NCBI GenBank assembly: GCA_003213595.1
Contig: QCMR01000001.1
Span: forward strand, 326,302-390,301
Reading direction: 5' to 3'
Origin: SAR86 cluster bacterium AG-422-E19
GTDB taxonomy: Bacteria; Pseudomonadota; Gammaproteobacteria; Magnimaribacterales; AG-339-G14
DNA: 64,000 bases
The position numbers and the translations under genes were made by a program. Numbering within the stretch: position 1 is the stretch's first letter; the number at the start of each line of letters is the position of its first letter. Of this stretch, positions 8,855 through 18,929 are shown in pieces. A model generated the notes under the pieces. It ran no database searches. It had not been told where the DNA came from and was given only the letters and a program-made list of their open reading frames with translations.

Positions 8855-10002
8855 AAAAAATTTTCTTGATAAGTTTTATATTCTCTGCAGTAGCATTCTC
8901 ACAAACTTTAATTCCCAAATTACCGCAAATCACCGCCTCTAGTTTTTTACTTATTGATGCTGAAACAAATAAAATAATTGCTCAACAAAACCCAGAAGCT
9001 TCAACAGGGTTGGCAAGCATCACAAAAATAATGACAAGTTACATAGTAGCTGACTATTTGAAGCAAGGATTTTTAAACATTAAAGACTCCACAACAGTAA
9101 GTGAAAAATGTTGGCGCATGGAAGGCTCGAGAATGTTCATCCAAGAAGGCAAAAAGGTTTTGATAGAAGATTTGATGCGCGGCATGATAATTCAATCTGG
9201 AAATGATGCAGCTTGTGCCTTAGCTGAACATATTGCAGGAACTCAAGAAGATTTTGCGAGTCTCATGAATGACTATGCTCAAAAAATGGAGTTAAAAAAT
9301 ACGAACTTTACCAATCCAACTGGCTTACCAAATGTTAATCACTATTCAACTGCTGAAGATATAGCAAAATTAAGTATAGTTTTAATAAACGACTTTCCCG
9401 ATGAATATGCAATCTATAGTGAGAAAGAATTTACTTACAACGATATAAGGCAGTTAAATAGAAATAGCTTACTCTGGCAAGATGACTCAATAGATGGTAT
9501 TAAAACAGGTCATACTAGAGCTTCAGGATATTGCTTGGTTGCCTCGTCCAAAAGAGCAGATATGAGGCTAATTTCGATAGTTCTTAATAGTGCCTCTGAA
9601 AAATCGAGACTTCAAGATACTAGAAGATTACTGGATTATGGTTTTAAGTATTATCAAACTAAAAAAATAATCGCCAAATACCAACCAATATCTATAGTTG
9701 ATGTCTGGGGTGGAATTGAAGATAAATTGGAACTTGGTCCTGAGAAGGATATCTTCGTTACATTAACTAAACCTACTTTTGATAGGATTACAATTGAGGC
9801 ATCAAAAAATTTAGGTGTAAAAGCACCTGTTAGGAAGGATTCAGTTATAGACAGATTAGATATCAAAGTCGATGGAGAAACCATTCAATCTGTAGATTTG
9901 GTTGCGGTAAATAATGTACAAAGAAAAGGGATTGTCATCGCAACTTTAGAGTCTTTGATGTTTTACGTTTACAGTTTCTTCATGCAAGATGAAATAAATT
10001 AA
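8851..10002 (+). CDS. dacA: D-alanyl-D-alanine carboxypeptidase (PBP5/6 type)
   Basis: Removes the terminal D-Ala of peptidoglycan pentapeptides. A signal peptide (residues 1-17), then class A low-molecular-weight PBP motifs: S56-I-T-K59 in ASITKIMTS, SGN at 116-118, and KTGHTRASGYC near residue 220. The second beta-rich domain ends in a hydrophobic tail (LESLMFYVYSFFMQ) that fits the amphipathic helix anchoring PBP5 to the outer face of the inner membrane. Its stop overlaps the start of dat. The rlpA gene often found between mltB and dacA is absent. Confidence 0.95.
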   Translation: MKKIFLISFIFSAVAFSQTLIPKLPQITASSFLLIDAETNKIIAQQNPEASTGLASITKIMTSYIVADYLKQGFLNIKDSTTVSEKCWRMEGSRMFIQEGKKVLIEDLMRGMIIQSGNDAACALAEHIAGTQEDFASLMNDYAQKMELKNTNFTNPTGLPNVNHYSTAEDIAKLSIVLINDFPDEYAIYSEKEFTYNDIRQLNRNSLLWQDDSIDGIKTGHTRASGYCLVASSKRADMRLISIVLNSASEKSRLQDTRRLLDYGFKYYQTKKIIAKYQPISIVDVWGGIEDKLELGPEKDIFVTLTKPTFDRITIEASKNLGVKAPVRKDSVIDRLDIKVDGETIQSVDLVAVNNVQRKGIVIATLESLMFYVYSFFMQDEIN

Positions 10003-10835
10003 TGTCAATTTGTTTTTTAAACGACAAATATCTAGATCTTCAAGAAGCAAAAATCTCACCACTGGATAGAGGTTTTCTTTTTGGAGATGCAATTTATGAA
10101 GTAATTATTGCAGTAAATAAAAAACCCTTTGAACTTGGCGATCATCTAACTAGATTAAAAAAAAATATATCTTCCTTAAAGTATTCATTATCAGATCAAT
10201 TTGACCTAGAAGAAACAATTCTGGAAGTAATTTCCAGAAATAAATTTTTGAATCAGGTAATTTACGTCCAAATCTCTAGAGGCACAGACATTGTAAGAGA
10301 CCATATTCCAAGTAATGATTTATCACCAACCATATTTGTATCTTCTCATGAACTGAAAACAGACTTTTCTCCAAGTTCTGGCGAGAAGGCAATTTTATTA
10401 GAAGATTTTAGATGGAGAAAAAGTCAGATAAAGGCTACTTCTTTATTAGCCAATGTCATTTACAGATCTGAGGCTAAAAATCAGGAAGTTTTTGAGACTA
10501 TTCTTTTTGAAAACGGATTCATTACTGAGGGTGCGGTAAGTAACGTTTTTTGTTGTATCGATAATAAAATCTTAACGCCGCCTTTAACTGAAAATATTCT
10601 TCCTGGAGTAACAAGAAAAGTAATCTTAGAGCTAATTCAAGATGCCTCTTTTGAATACCAAGAGACAAAAATTTCTGTGGATTCTTTTCTATCAGCAGAA
10701 GAGATTTGGGTTACGAACTCAACCAAAGGAGTCATTCCAATCATTGAACTTGATGGTAAAAAAATAGGATCAGGATTACCTGGTGAAAAATATCTTCAAA
10801 TTTCTAAAGCTTTCATAAGCAAACTTTCAGGTTAG
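10002..10835 (+). CDS. dat: D-amino-acid transaminase (PLP fold class IV)
   Basis: Aminotransferase class IV protein of 277 residues. The N-terminal SPLDRGFLFGDAIYEVI, the putative PLP lysine in QIKATSLLANV, and the EGAVSNVF and VTNSTKGVIPI segments match the D-alanine aminotransferase / branched-chain aminotransferase / aminodeoxychorismate lyase group. Position directly after dacA (its ATG overlaps the dacA stop) favours a D-amino-acid aminotransferase feeding D-Glu or D-Ala metabolism, a neighbourhood I recall from other gammaproteobacteria. A branched-chain aminotransferase is the main alternative. It ends tail-to-tail with holA, sharing TTAG at 10832-10835. Confidence 0.8.
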   Translation: MSICFLNDKYLDLQEAKISPLDRGFLFGDAIYEVIIAVNKKPFELGDHLTRLKKNISSLKYSLSDQFDLEETILEVISRNKFLNQVIYVQISRGTDIVRDHIPSNDLSPTIFVSSHELKTDFSPSSGEKAILLEDFRWRKSQIKATSLLANVIYRSEAKNQEVFETILFENGFITEGAVSNVFCCIDNKILTPPLTENILPGVTRKVILELIQDASFEYQETKISVDSFLSAEEIWVTNSTKGVIPIIELDGKKIGSGLPGEKYLQISKAFISKLSG

Positions 10836-11743
10836 ATATACCCAAAATTTACAATAATTTTTCTTAATTCAGTCCAGAATTCTGCCTTTCCTGTTTTAAA
10901 GTCTTTATCAAGATCTGCGATTTTTTTTCTTAAACTTTTAATTTGTGGTGGTGATATCTTCCTTGCTTTTATTTTAAGCTTGGAAAGGTAATCTCTTGGA
11001 ACACCTTTTAGAAAAAAATTTGGATTCTTTTTGAATTGCTCCAATCGATCTAGCTGTTGGTGAATGACAGCGATTATGCCTGGCTCATTTTCTTTATTTA
11101 ATTTCATAATTTCCAAAATTTCTAAAGATTTTGAAACTTGGTTAGACAAACAACTATTTATTAAGCTAAAGACATGATACTCAGAGCTATCTTTTACAAA
11201 TTCATAATCCGTATGTTTTTGATCCAAACATTTTAAAAATTTTAACTCTTGATAAGCAGACAATAAATTTTCTTCATTTCGGGACGCAATTAAATTAATA
11301 CCTTCTTCGCTCAAAAGTAAATCCATATTTTTCGCCTCATCCTTAATCCAATCTTTGAATTGATTTAAATAGACCGGCTGAATCTCGGAGATTTCAACGT
11401 ATTTTGATATTTTTTTAAACCAAGCAGATGTTTTGATTTTTTTATTTATTGAAGAAATAACTACTATACGATCTGAGTTATCGTCTCCTAATAAGCTCAA
11501 AAAAAAATCTAAATCATCTTTAAGGATACTTTTTTCTTGAAGGCGCAAATCTATTATTTCTTTTTCACTGAATAAACTTCCCTGTTGATTTTCAATATTT
11601 ATTTCTTCTTTAATTCCTTTTTTGTAAAAGAAAATCTTTCTACTTAGGAAGCCTTCTTTTTTAAGCTGAGAAATGAATTTGTCTCTCAAATTAGAGTTCA
11701 GTAACTCGTCATTACTTAAAATTAATTTATGCTGATTCCGCAT
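10832..11743 (-). CDS. holA: DNA polymerase III delta subunit
   Basis: Clamp-loader delta subunit, which opens the beta sliding clamp. The sequence is divergent (303 residues, lysine-rich) but has the expected layout: an N-terminal domain with KIFFYKK, LRLQEKS and DRIVVIS segments, a LSEEGINLIASRNEENLLSAYQELKFL stretch like the delta lid region, and a helical C-terminal collar domain. The order leuS-lptE-holA is the standard gammaproteobacterial arrangement and strengthens the call. It overlaps the end of lptE by 17 bases. Confidence 0.85.
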   Translation of the reverse strand: MRNQHKLILSNDELLNSNLRDKFISQLKKEGFLSRKIFFYKKGIKEEINIENQQGSLFSEKEIIDLRLQEKSILKDDLDFFLSLLGDDNSDRIVVISSINKKIKTSAWFKKISKYVEISEIQPVYLNQFKDWIKDEAKNMDLLLSEEGINLIASRNEENLLSAYQELKFLKCLDQKHTDYEFVKDSSEYHVFSLINSCLSNQVSKSLEILEIMKLNKENEPGIIAVIHQQLDRLEQFKKNPNFFLKGVPRDYLSKLKIKARKISPPQIKSLRKKIADLDKDFKTGKAEFWTELRKIIVNFGYI

Positions 11744-12257
11744 TGCTTTTTTCTGAAAAGAAAATCAATAACTCATTGACCGCCTCACTGAAGAAATCCA
11801 GTTTAATTTCATCTGCTTGTTTTTCATTTGAAAGAATACTTTCGGTGTCGTAAGAAAAATCTTCTGATGTAAAGATTGGAATCTCATGGATGGTATTGGT
11901 ATTTTTTTCAAAAATACTTAACTTAACTTGATAATCAAGACTTACTACAGCAGGAAAAAAATTTTCATCTGTTGCTTCTAGAAATTTACCTAATCTATGG
12001 TTACTGATCTCAATAACAAAATCTGCAGCATCTTTAGTTTCTGCTAGATTCGCATTCATTAAGAAAAAATTCTTTTTTAATTCTTGTACAAGAGAGAAGT
12101 TAAGAGGATTTTTTTGAAACTCAAAAAAAATCGTAATCTTTTTTTCAGAATAATTTAGTGGTTTAAAACCACATGCAGCAATAAAAAGAATTAATAAGGA
12201 ATTTAAGAAGATTCTTTTTAATTCAAATGACAAAATTGACGAGTTTTTTTGGAACAT
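11727..12257 (-). CDS. lptE: LPS-assembly lipoprotein LptE
   Basis: Outer-membrane lipoprotein that plugs and helps assemble the LptD barrel for lipopolysaccharide export. The N terminus has a hydrophobic signal and lipobox ending IAAC29, followed by GFKPL, the start typical of LptE (CGFxL). Length 176 residues is normal and the rest is divergent. Synteny between leuS and holA supports the identification. The chosen ATG 12257 lies inside the end of leuS (35-base overlap); the signal peptide needs most of this N terminus, though a later start is possible. Confidence 0.85.
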   Translation of the reverse strand: MFQKNSSILSFELKRIFLNSLLILFIAACGFKPLNYSEKKITIFFEFQKNPLNFSLVQELKKNFFLMNANLAETKDAADFVIEISNHRLGKFLEATDENFFPAVVSLDYQVKLSIFEKNTNTIHEIPIFTSEDFSYDTESILSNEKQADEIKLDFFSEAVNELLIFFSEKSNAESA

Positions 12258-14610
12258 ATATTGTTTTTTTTATATCTTCTTTTTCTAAATATTTTTTTAT
12301 ATTCTCTAATCCTTTACTTTCTTCAATAATTGTTTCTTCACTGCTTGAAATATCCAATAGGATCTTTCCTCTTAATTTACCATTAATCTGAATTGCAATT
12401 GTCATTTCGTTTCCTTCTAATTGATTTGCATCATAGGCAGGCCAAGTTTCATTATGAACAGGAGATTTTTTATCTAGTGCTTCCCATAATTCATGGCAAA
12501 CATGAGGAACGATTGGCGAGAGCATAATTACACTTTTTTCAATTATTTCTCTAAAAACTGCATTACTTTCTTTTGAAACAGAACTTTTTAACATTGCTTT
12601 GGGAATGGCGTTTAATAATTCCATAATCCCTGCAATTGCTGTATTAAATTGATTTTTGTCTCCAAAGTCTTCAGAAACTTTTTTGATGGTTTGATTCAAT
12701 TTAATTTGAATATCATTTAAATCCAATGATTGCACTTTGTTGTCTACAGTTTGGTTGAATAAGGTTTGTGATAAAGACCAAAGCCTTTTTATAAACTTAT
12801 GAGAACCATTAACACCGGAATCAGACCATTCCAAAGATTGCTCGGGAGGCGCAGCAAACATGGAAAACAGCCTCACGGTATCAGCACCGTATTTCTCTAT
12901 CAACTCATTAGGATTAACAGTATTTCCCTTAGATTTTGACATCTTCGATCCGTCTTTCAGAACCATACCTTGACATAGCAATTTTTTAAATGGCTCTCTT
13001 ACACTAATTAAAGATAAGTCATTCATGGCTTTACAAAAAAAACGCGAGTACAAAAGGTGAAGAATTGCGTGCTCTATTCCACCTATGTATTGATCTACTG
13101 GCATCCAATAATCTGCTTCAGCATCAAGCATTGATTCTGAAGAGTTATAAGATGCAAATCTTGCAAAATACCAGGATGATTCAACAAAAGTATCAAAAGT
13201 ATCTTTCTCTTTGAAATAATCTATTCCATTCAATTCGATCTTTTCCTTAGCAATCTCTTCAAGACTTAAATTGTTGAATGGTAAAACTTCATTTTCGTTA
13301 TCTGATATGAACATGGGTATTGGAGCTCCCCAAGCTCTTTGTCTTGAGACTCCCCAATTTCTTAAACGAAAATTGATTTTTTCTGTTCCTTTGAAACCAA
13401 AGTTATTTTCATCGGTTAATAGCGAAAAAGCTTCTTCAAAAGAAAGTCCATTCAATTTGTCAGAATTAATTAAAATTCCTTTACCTTCTATGGCGCCTTC
13501 TATTTTGTCTAATTCTCCTCTACCATCGTCAATAACCTGAATGATTTCAATCTGTTCACCTTGAGCGAACTCAAAATCTCTTTGGTCATGGCCAGGGACC
13601 CCCATTAAAGCCCCCGAACCATAATCAGCCAAAACGAAGTTTGCCACCCAAATATCTATCTCTTTGTTTGAAATTGGATGAATTGCTTTAGTCTTTAATT
13701 TATAACCTTTTTTTTCTTGTTTGGATAAATCTGCTTCCGCCTGTTTTACATTTGAGTTGTTTTTTATCCACTTTGCTAATTCGCGATTATTTTCTGCTTC
13801 TCTTTCTACAATTTCATGATTGAAAGACAACGCCATGAAAGTAACTCCCATGATGGTATCTGGCCTCGTAGTAAATACCTCAATAATATCTTCAGAATCA
13901 GAAATAAATTGAAACAATACTCCTTTAGATTTCCCTATCCAATTTTTTTGCATTGTCTTGACCTGTTCAGGCCAACCGTCTAAAAGATCAAGATCATTCA
14001 AAAGCTCGTCAGCGTAATCGGTGATTTTAAAAGACCATTGATTGATAATTTTTTTTTCAACTTCTGCGCCAGATCGCCAACCTTTACCGTCAATTACCTG
14101 TTCATTTGCGAGTACTGTTTTATCGACAGGATCCCAATTAACTTCGGTTTTTTCTCTGATCACCAAACCTTTTTCGTAAAGCTTACAAAATAACCATTGC
14201 TCCCATTTGTAGTAATCTTCACTGCAAGTTTTTAATTCTCTCCGCCAGTCATAAGCAAAGCCAAGTGATTTAAGTTGGAGCTTCATTTCTTGAATATTTT
14301 TCTCTGTCCAATCTTTGGGCGAAACTTTGTTTTGGATAGCAGCGTTCTCCGCAGGTAATCCAAAGGCATCCCAGCCCATTGGTTGCAAGACATTTTTTCC
14401 TTTAAGTCTTTGATATCTTGAAATCACATCACCGATCGTATAATTTCTAACATGTCCCATATGACACTGTCCTGAGGGATAGGGAAACATACTCAAGCAA
14501 TAAAATTTTTCTTTTTTGGGGTCGGGCTCAACCTCAAAAGATTTATTTTCTTCCCAGTACTTTTGGGCTTTTTTTTCGATTAATTGAAAGTTATATTCAG
14601 TTTCTGACAT
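12223..14610 (-). CDS. leuS: leucyl-tRNA synthetase
   Basis: Class I aminoacyl-tRNA synthetase charging tRNA-Leu. The ATP-binding HIGH-type motif is in [16 protein letters not shown] near residues 43-57, the editing domain ([11 protein letters not shown], then [13 protein letters not shown]) lies in the middle, and the KMSKS loop is in [15 protein letters not shown]. The C-terminal domain with [11 protein letters not shown] is complete. Length 795 is slightly short compared with E. coli LeuS (860). Its start is adjacent to the end of accC, overlapping by one base. Confidence 0.97.
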   Translation of the reverse strand: MSETEYNFQLIEKKAQKYWEENKSFEVEPDPKKEKFYCLSMFPYPSGQCHMGHVRNYTIGDVISRYQRLKGKNVLQPMGWDAFGLPAENAAIQNKVSPKDWTEKNIQEMKLQLKSLGFAYDWRRELKTCSEDYYKWEQWLFCKLYEKGLVIREKTEVNWDPVDKTVLANEQVIDGKGWRSGAEVEKKIINQWSFKITDYADELLNDLDLLDGWPEQVKTMQKNWIGKSKGVLFQFISDSEDIIEVFTTRPDTIMGVTFMALSFNHEIVEREAENNRELAKWIKNNSNVKQAEADLSKQEKKGYKLKTKAIHPISNKEIDIWVANFVLADYGSGALMGVPGHDQRDFEFAQGEQIEIIQVIDDGRGELDKIEGAIEGKGILINSDKLNGLSFEEAFSLLTDENNFGFKGTEKINFRLRNWGVSRQRAWGAPIPMFISDNENEVLPFNNLSLEEIAKEKIELNGIDYFKEKDTFDTFVESSWYFARFASYNSSESMLDAEADYWMPVDQYIGGIEHAILHLLYSRFFCKAMNDLSLISVREPFKKLLCQGMVLKDGSKMSKSKGNTVNPNELIEKYGADTVRLFSMFAAPPEQSLEWSDSGVNGSHKFIKRLWSLSQTLFNQTVDNKVQSLDLNDIQIKLNQTIKKVSEDFGDKNQFNTAIAGIMELLNAIPKAMLKSSVSKESNAVFREIIEKSVIMLSPIVPHVCHELWEALDKKSPVHNETWPAYDANQLEGNEMTIAIQINGKLRGKILLDISSSEETIIEESKGLENIKKYLEKEDIKKTIYVPKKLVNFVI

Positions 14611-15950
14611 TAGGAAATATTTAGAATCTCTTTAAGATAATTTATAGAAATATTTCCCTCAACAAAGTTTTTTTCATGAAAGATCTTGTCGTGCAGATCG
14701 GTATTGGTATCAATTCCTTCTATGTACATTTCTTCAAGAGCGACTCTCATTTTTCTAATAGCATCCAATCGGTCCTTGGAGTGAGAGCAAATCTTAGCAA
14801 CCAAGGCATCATAATACTGTGGGACTTTATACCCCGAATACAAGTGTGAGTCGGTTCTGATTCTAAATCCACCTGGCGGATGAAATTCCGTAACCAAACC
14901 TGGCGAAGGAATAAAAGTCTCTGAATGTTCGGCATTTATTCTGCATTCGATTGCGTGGCCTCGACAATTTATTTCCTCTTGAGAAAACCTTATTTCTTCA
15001 CCTGCCGCAATTTTTATTTGTAACTTTACTAAGTCTATTCCTGTAATCATTTCGGTAATGGTATGTTCTACTTGAAGACGTGTATTCATTTCAATAAAAT
15101 AAAATTCTCCATTCTCGTAGAGAAACTCAAAAGTTCCCAAACCCTTATAATTTAGTTTTTTACAAGTATCCACTGCAACTTGCCTAATCTCTTGCAGTTT
15201 TTCTTCCGGTATTCCAAAAGCTGGCGCTTCTTCAATAATCTTTTGATTTTTTCTTTGGATGGAACAATCTCTTTCAAAAAAATGAATTACATTTCCTACA
15301 TTATCTGCAGCTATTTGAATTTCAACATGTCTCGGGGAGGTTAAAAATTTTTCTAAATAAATTTCATCGCTTCCAAAACTATTTAACGCCTCTCTCTGCG
15401 TAAGTTGTAGCTTGTCAAGCAAATCAGTTTCTTCCTCAACTATTTGAATACCTTTACCACCTCCACCAGCAGCGGCTTTAATGATTACTGGATACCCAAT
15501 GTTTCTAGCAATTTCTATTGTCTCTCTATTGGTAGCAGAAATTCTTCCTGTCCCTGGAACACATTGCATGCCTGAACTTGAAACAGCTTCTTTTGCTGAA
15601 ATTTTATTTCCCATGATCTTAATACTTTCAGGGTCCGGACCTATAAAAGTATATCCACTAGCTTGGACTTGTTCTGCGAAGTGATCGTTTTCTGCTAAAA
15701 AGCCTACTCCAGGATGAATGGCATCACTGTCTGTTACTTCACAGGCACTTATAATTGCTGGGATATTTAAATAACTCTTTGCAGACTCTGCTGGCCCAAT
15801 GCAAACAGATTCGTCTGCCATTTTTACGTGCTTTAAGTTCTTATCTGCTTCAGAGTAGATTGCAACTGTAGCAATTCCCATTTCCTTACAGGCTCTTAGA
15901 ACTCTAAGAGCTACTTCTCCTCTGTTAGCAATGAGAATTTTTTTGAACAT
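14610..15950 (-). CDS. accC: biotin carboxylase subunit of acetyl-CoA carboxylase
   Basis: ATP-dependent carboxylation of the biotin carried by AccB, first half of the malonyl-CoA forming reaction. N-terminal [19 protein letters not shown]-grasp glycine loop [10 protein letters not shown] near residues 160-170, [21 protein letters not shown] and [16 protein letters not shown] are all present. Length 446 is normal. It starts immediately downstream of accB, in the usual aroQ-accB-accC order. Confidence 0.97.
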   Translation of the reverse strand: MFKKILIANRGEVALRVLRACKEMGIATVAIYSEADKNLKHVKMADESVCIGPAESAKSYLNIPAIISACEVTDSDAIHPGVGFLAENDHFAEQVQASGYTFIGPDPESIKIMGNKISAKEAVSSSGMQCVPGTGRISATNRETIEIARNIGYPVIIKAAAGGGGKGIQIVEEETDLLDKLQLTQREALNSFGSDEIYLEKFLTSPRHVEIQIAADNVGNVIHFFERDCSIQRKNQKIIEEAPAFGIPEEKLQEIRQVAVDTCKKLNYKGLGTFEFLYENGEFYFIEMNTRLQVEHTITEMITGIDLVKLQIKIAAGEEIRFSQEEINCRGHAIECRINAEHSETFIPSPGLVTEFHPPGGFRIRTDSHLYSGYKVPQYYDALVAKICSHSKDRLDAIRKMRVALEEMYIEGIDTNTDLHDKIFHEKNFVEGNISINYLKEILNIS

Positions 15951-16421
15951 TTACTCTATTACAAATAAAGGTTGACCAAACTCAACTGGTTCAGCGTTTT
16001 CAATGAGAACTTGCTTGATAGTTCCAGAAGAGTCTGCTTTTACTTCATTCATCATTTTCATGGCTTCAATGATACAAAGAACATCTCCCTCTGAAATTTT
16101 GTCGCCAACCGATACAAAGTCTTTTGCTCCTGGATTTGGCGCTGCATAAAAAGTTCCAACCATTGGAGAGTCAATGGTTTGTCCAGAAATCGTTTCATCT
16201 TCAGCTGATTGACTAGTATCTGAATCTGCAGAAACATTATCATTCACAACTGCTGGCTGTGGAGCAGGTGGAACAGCATTGGATGTTACAGTTTGTTCTT
16301 GAACAGGAACAGAAATTGCTTTGACTAGCTTTACTGATTCTTCTCCTTCTTTAATTTCTATTTCATTGAGTTGTGACTCTTCTAACATTTCTATTAGTTT
16401 TTTTACTTTTCTAATATCCAT
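15951..16421 (-). CDS. accB: biotin carboxyl carrier protein of acetyl-CoA carboxylase
   Basis: Carrier subunit, 156 residues. An N-terminal helical region ([14 protein letters not shown]), a proline/alanine-rich and acidic linker at about residues 45-80, and a C-terminal biotinyl domain with the attachment motif EAMKMMNEV, the first lysine of MKM carrying biotin. The BirA ligase that would modify it is encoded at 56941-57729. A ribosome-binding sequence (GGAGAAA) lies just before the ATG. Confidence 0.97.
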   Translation of the reverse strand: MDIRKVKKLIEMLEESQLNEIEIKEGEESVKLVKAISVPVQEQTVTSNAVPPAPQPAVVNDNVSADSDTSQSAEDETISGQTIDSPMVGTFYAAPNPGAKDFVSVGDKISEGDVLCIIEAMKMMNEVKADSSGTIKQVLIENAEPVEFGQPLFVIE

Positions 16422-16433
16422 AGTTTCTCCTTT

Positions 16434-16868
16434 TTAAAATCTTTCTATTGCCAGTTCTAGAGCAGCTTTGTATCCCTGCTCACCAAAACCAGAAATTATG
16501 CCAACAGCTATGTCAGAAAAATAAGATTTTTCTCTGAACGCTTCTCTATTGAAAATATTGCTTATATGAATTTCTATAAGCGGAATGTCTACACCAAGAA
16601 TAGCATCTCTTAGAGCAACGCTAGTATGGGTGAAAGCTCCTGGATTAAACAAAATACATGAAACTTTTTCTTCCTTTCCTGCTTGAATTCTATCTACAAG
16701 TTCATGCTCTGCATTGCTTTGAAACGTCATCAGCTCAACTTTATTTTTTTTAGCAATTGCAATTAATTCTTTTTCTATTTGTTCTAAAGTATTTTCTCCA
16801 TAGATATCTGTTTCCCGCTTACCAAGTAAATTAAGATTTGGTCCATTTAAAAGAAGAAAACTTTTCAT
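16434..16868 (-). CDS. aroQ: type II 3-dehydroquinate dehydratase
   Basis: Third step of the shikimate pathway. Type II (dodecameric) family features: [12 protein letters not shown] at residues 8-19, the active-site tyrosine in [38 protein letters not shown] and [20 protein letters not shown]. Length 144 residues is typical. It is followed by accB and accC with a 12-base gap and preceded by the short DsbD-like gene, so all four may form one transcript. Confidence 0.96.
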   Translation of the reverse strand: MKSFLLLNGPNLNLLGKRETDIYGENTLEQIEKELIAIAKKNKVELMTFQSNAEHELVDRIQAGKEEKVSCILFNPGAFTHTSVALRDAILGVDIPLIEIHISNIFNREAFREKSYFSDIAVGIISGFGEQGYKAALELAIERF

Positions 16869-16889
16869 TTCTTAGATTTTAGCCGAAAT

Positions 16890-17327
16890 TTAATTGATTT
16901 TCACAGAAGATATGCTTTTTTTATCGTATTTTATAACTATATTTTTCATTTTGCTGGGATAGCAAACCTTATTTTTATAACAACCTTGATAGTTTAAGCT
17001 TATTTTTTCTTTATCTTTCGAAGCAAATTTAATTTTAAAGTCAGAATCAACAATTTCAATCAGACCAAAAAATACATCTTCTTTTTCTTCCTTCTTACCG
17101 AGGAACTTAAAATTTATATTTGAATCTTTTGAGTCTTTTAATATGATCTTATCTAAATATATATAGGTTGCAGGTGCCAATTTAAAACTTACTAAAATAC
17201 TTTGATTTTCTATGTCCGTTGAAAGTGTGAAAGCTTCGTCAGCAGAAGGAATAAAATTATTTGAGTCAAAAATTTGCGCATAACTCAGAAGAGAAATAAA
17301 GCTAACTATAATTAATTTTTTTTTCAT
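16890..17327 (-). CDS. stand-alone DsbD alpha-domain protein (reduced dsbD)
   Basis: Exported protein of 145 residues (signal peptide about 1-17). It matches the N-terminal periplasmic domain of the thiol:disulfide interchange protein DsbD: FIPSADEAF at the start of the mature part, an immunoglobulin-like beta-rich middle, and LNYQGCYKNKVCYPSKMK at the end, with C116 and C122 spaced as the redox pair of nDsbD. A full DsbD continues with eight membrane helices and a thioredoxin domain; here the reading frame stops and aroQ begins 21 bases later, so those parts are gone. DsbD next to aroQ is a familiar gammaproteobacterial neighbourhood, which supports reduction in place. Its electron source is unknown; a separate CcdA-like protein elsewhere is possible. 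Confidence 0.82.
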   Translation of the reverse strand: MKKKLIIVSFISLLSYAQIFDSNNFIPSADEAFTLSTDIENQSILVSFKLAPATYIYLDKIILKDSKDSNINFKFLGKKEEKEDVFFGLIEIVDSDFKIKFASKDKEKISLNYQGCYKNKVCYPSKMKNIVIKYDKKSISSVKIN

Positions 17328-17341
17328 GTAATCTAATTTTT

Positions 17342-18922
17342 ATGAAAATTTTGGAAGTAAAAAATCTCTCCATTTATTTTAATACAAATAAAGACAATCA
17401 AATTTTAGCAGCCTCGAATATTAATTTTTCCATTTCAAAAGGTGAAACACTATCTATTGTTGGAGAATCTGGTTCTGGAAAAACTATTATTGGCTTGTCA
17501 ATCATAAAGTTACTTCCTTACCCTCTTGCTGGTCACGGATCAGAAAGCAAGATCCTCTTAAAAGGCGAAGACATTCTTCAAAAATCAAAATCTCAAATGC
17601 GTAAGTTGCGAGGAAAAAAAATATCAATGATTTTTCAAGAACCCATGACTTCTTTAAATCCTTTTTTGAAATGTGGAGAACAAATCAAAGAGAGCATTTT
17701 CTCAAGTTCCACTAGTCTTGATAGAAAAAGTCGAGTTATGGAGCTTCTTGAAGAAGTTGAATTTGAAGATCCAGAAAAAATCTTTAACTCCTATCCTCAC
17801 CAAATTTCAGGAGGCCAAAGACAAAGAGTCATGATTGCAATGGCTATATCAAATGAACCAGATTTATTAATTGCTGACGAACCTACAACAGCTCTAGATG
17901 TAAGCGTTGAGCAAAGTTTATTAGTGTTATTAAAAAAAATACAAAAAAAGATGGGGATGAGCATTATTTTTATTTCTCATGATCTGAATATTGTAAGAAA
18001 AATATCAGATAGAGTTTTAGTTATGCAAAAAGGGGAGATAAAGGAAGAAAACTCCATGAATGAGATTTTTCAAAATCCTAAGGATCCATATACACAGAGA
18101 TTAATGAATTCCTCCCCTGAACCCAAACTAGGGACTAAAGATCTTAATGATGAAATTTTAAAAATTTCTTCTTTGAATTTAACTTACTCAAAAAGAGACT
18201 TTATTGGCAGAACATCTAATTTTTCTGCTCTAAAGAACATCAATTTATCTCTTAAAGAAAATTCCGCACTTGGCTTAGTAGGCGAATCTGGATCAGGGAA
18301 GTCGTCTTTGGCAAGATCGATTTTAGGAATTGAAAAATTCTCTGGAGAAATATTCTTCAAAGATAAAAATATATTGAATTACAACAATAAAGAAAAAAAA
18401 CTTTTCAAAAAAAATTGTCAGCTTGTTTTTCAAGATCCTTTTAGCTCTCTTTCGCCAAGACAAAAAATATTCGATATTGTTAAAGAGGGGCTTGATATTC
18501 ACGAATCCTCATTAAATATTCTGCAAAAAAAAGAGAAAGTTTTGAACGTTCTCGAAGACGTAAAAATGGATGAAAGTTGTCTTACTAAATTTCCACATGA
18601 GTTTTCCGGCGGACAAAGACAGAGAATTGCTCTGGCAAAAGTGTTAATTTTGGAACCAGAGTTTCTCATTTTAGACGAACCAACCTCAGCACTTGATATT
18701 TCCATCCAAAAGGAAATTATCAACCTTTTATTAGATTTGCAGTCAAAAAGGGGATTGAGTTATTTGTTGATTAGTCATGATCTGAAAGTTATTAACGCTA
18801 TTGCAGATGAAATAGTTGTTCTAAAGTCAGGTAAAATAGTTGAACAAGGTAAGCGCGATGATATTTTTTATAATGCTAAAGAACAGTATACGAAATCGTT
18901 AATCCACGCAGCTTACAACTAA
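17342..18922 (+). CDS. oligopeptide-type ABC transporter ATPase, two fused nucleotide-binding domains
   Basis: A 526-residue protein made of two complete ABC ATPase domains, as in YejF-type importers. Walker A motifs GESGSGKT (41-48) and GESGSGKS (314-321), signature SGGQRQR in both halves (about 156 and 436), and Walker B segments LLIADEPTTALD and FLILDEPTSALD are intact. Each domain carries the Opp/Dpp-type extension (NPKDPYTQRLM and NAKEQYTKSLI). It should energise uptake of peptides or similar solutes at the inner membrane, but no permease or binding protein is adjacent, so its partners lie outside the window. Confidence 0.9.
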   Translation: MKILEVKNLSIYFNTNKDNQILAASNINFSISKGETLSIVGESGSGKTIIGLSIIKLLPYPLAGHGSESKILLKGEDILQKSKSQMRKLRGKKISMIFQEPMTSLNPFLKCGEQIKESIFSSSTSLDRKSRVMELLEEVEFEDPEKIFNSYPHQISGGQRQRVMIAMAISNEPDLLIADEPTTALDVSVEQSLLVLLKKIQKKMGMSIIFISHDLNIVRKISDRVLVMQKGEIKEENSMNEIFQNPKDPYTQRLMNSSPEPKLGTKDLNDEILKISSLNLTYSKRDFIGRTSNFSALKNINLSLKENSALGLVGESGSGKSSLARSILGIEKFSGEIFFKDKNILNYNNKEKKLFKKNCQLVFQDPFSSLSPRQKIFDIVKEGLDIHESSLNILQKKEKVLNVLEDVKMDESCLTKFPHEFSGGQRQRIALAKVLILEPEFLILDEPTSALDISIQKEIINLLLDLQSKRGLSYLLISHDLKVINAIADEIVVLKSGKIVEQGKRDDIFYNAKEQYTKSLIHAAYN

Positions 18923-18929
18923 CTTTTAT

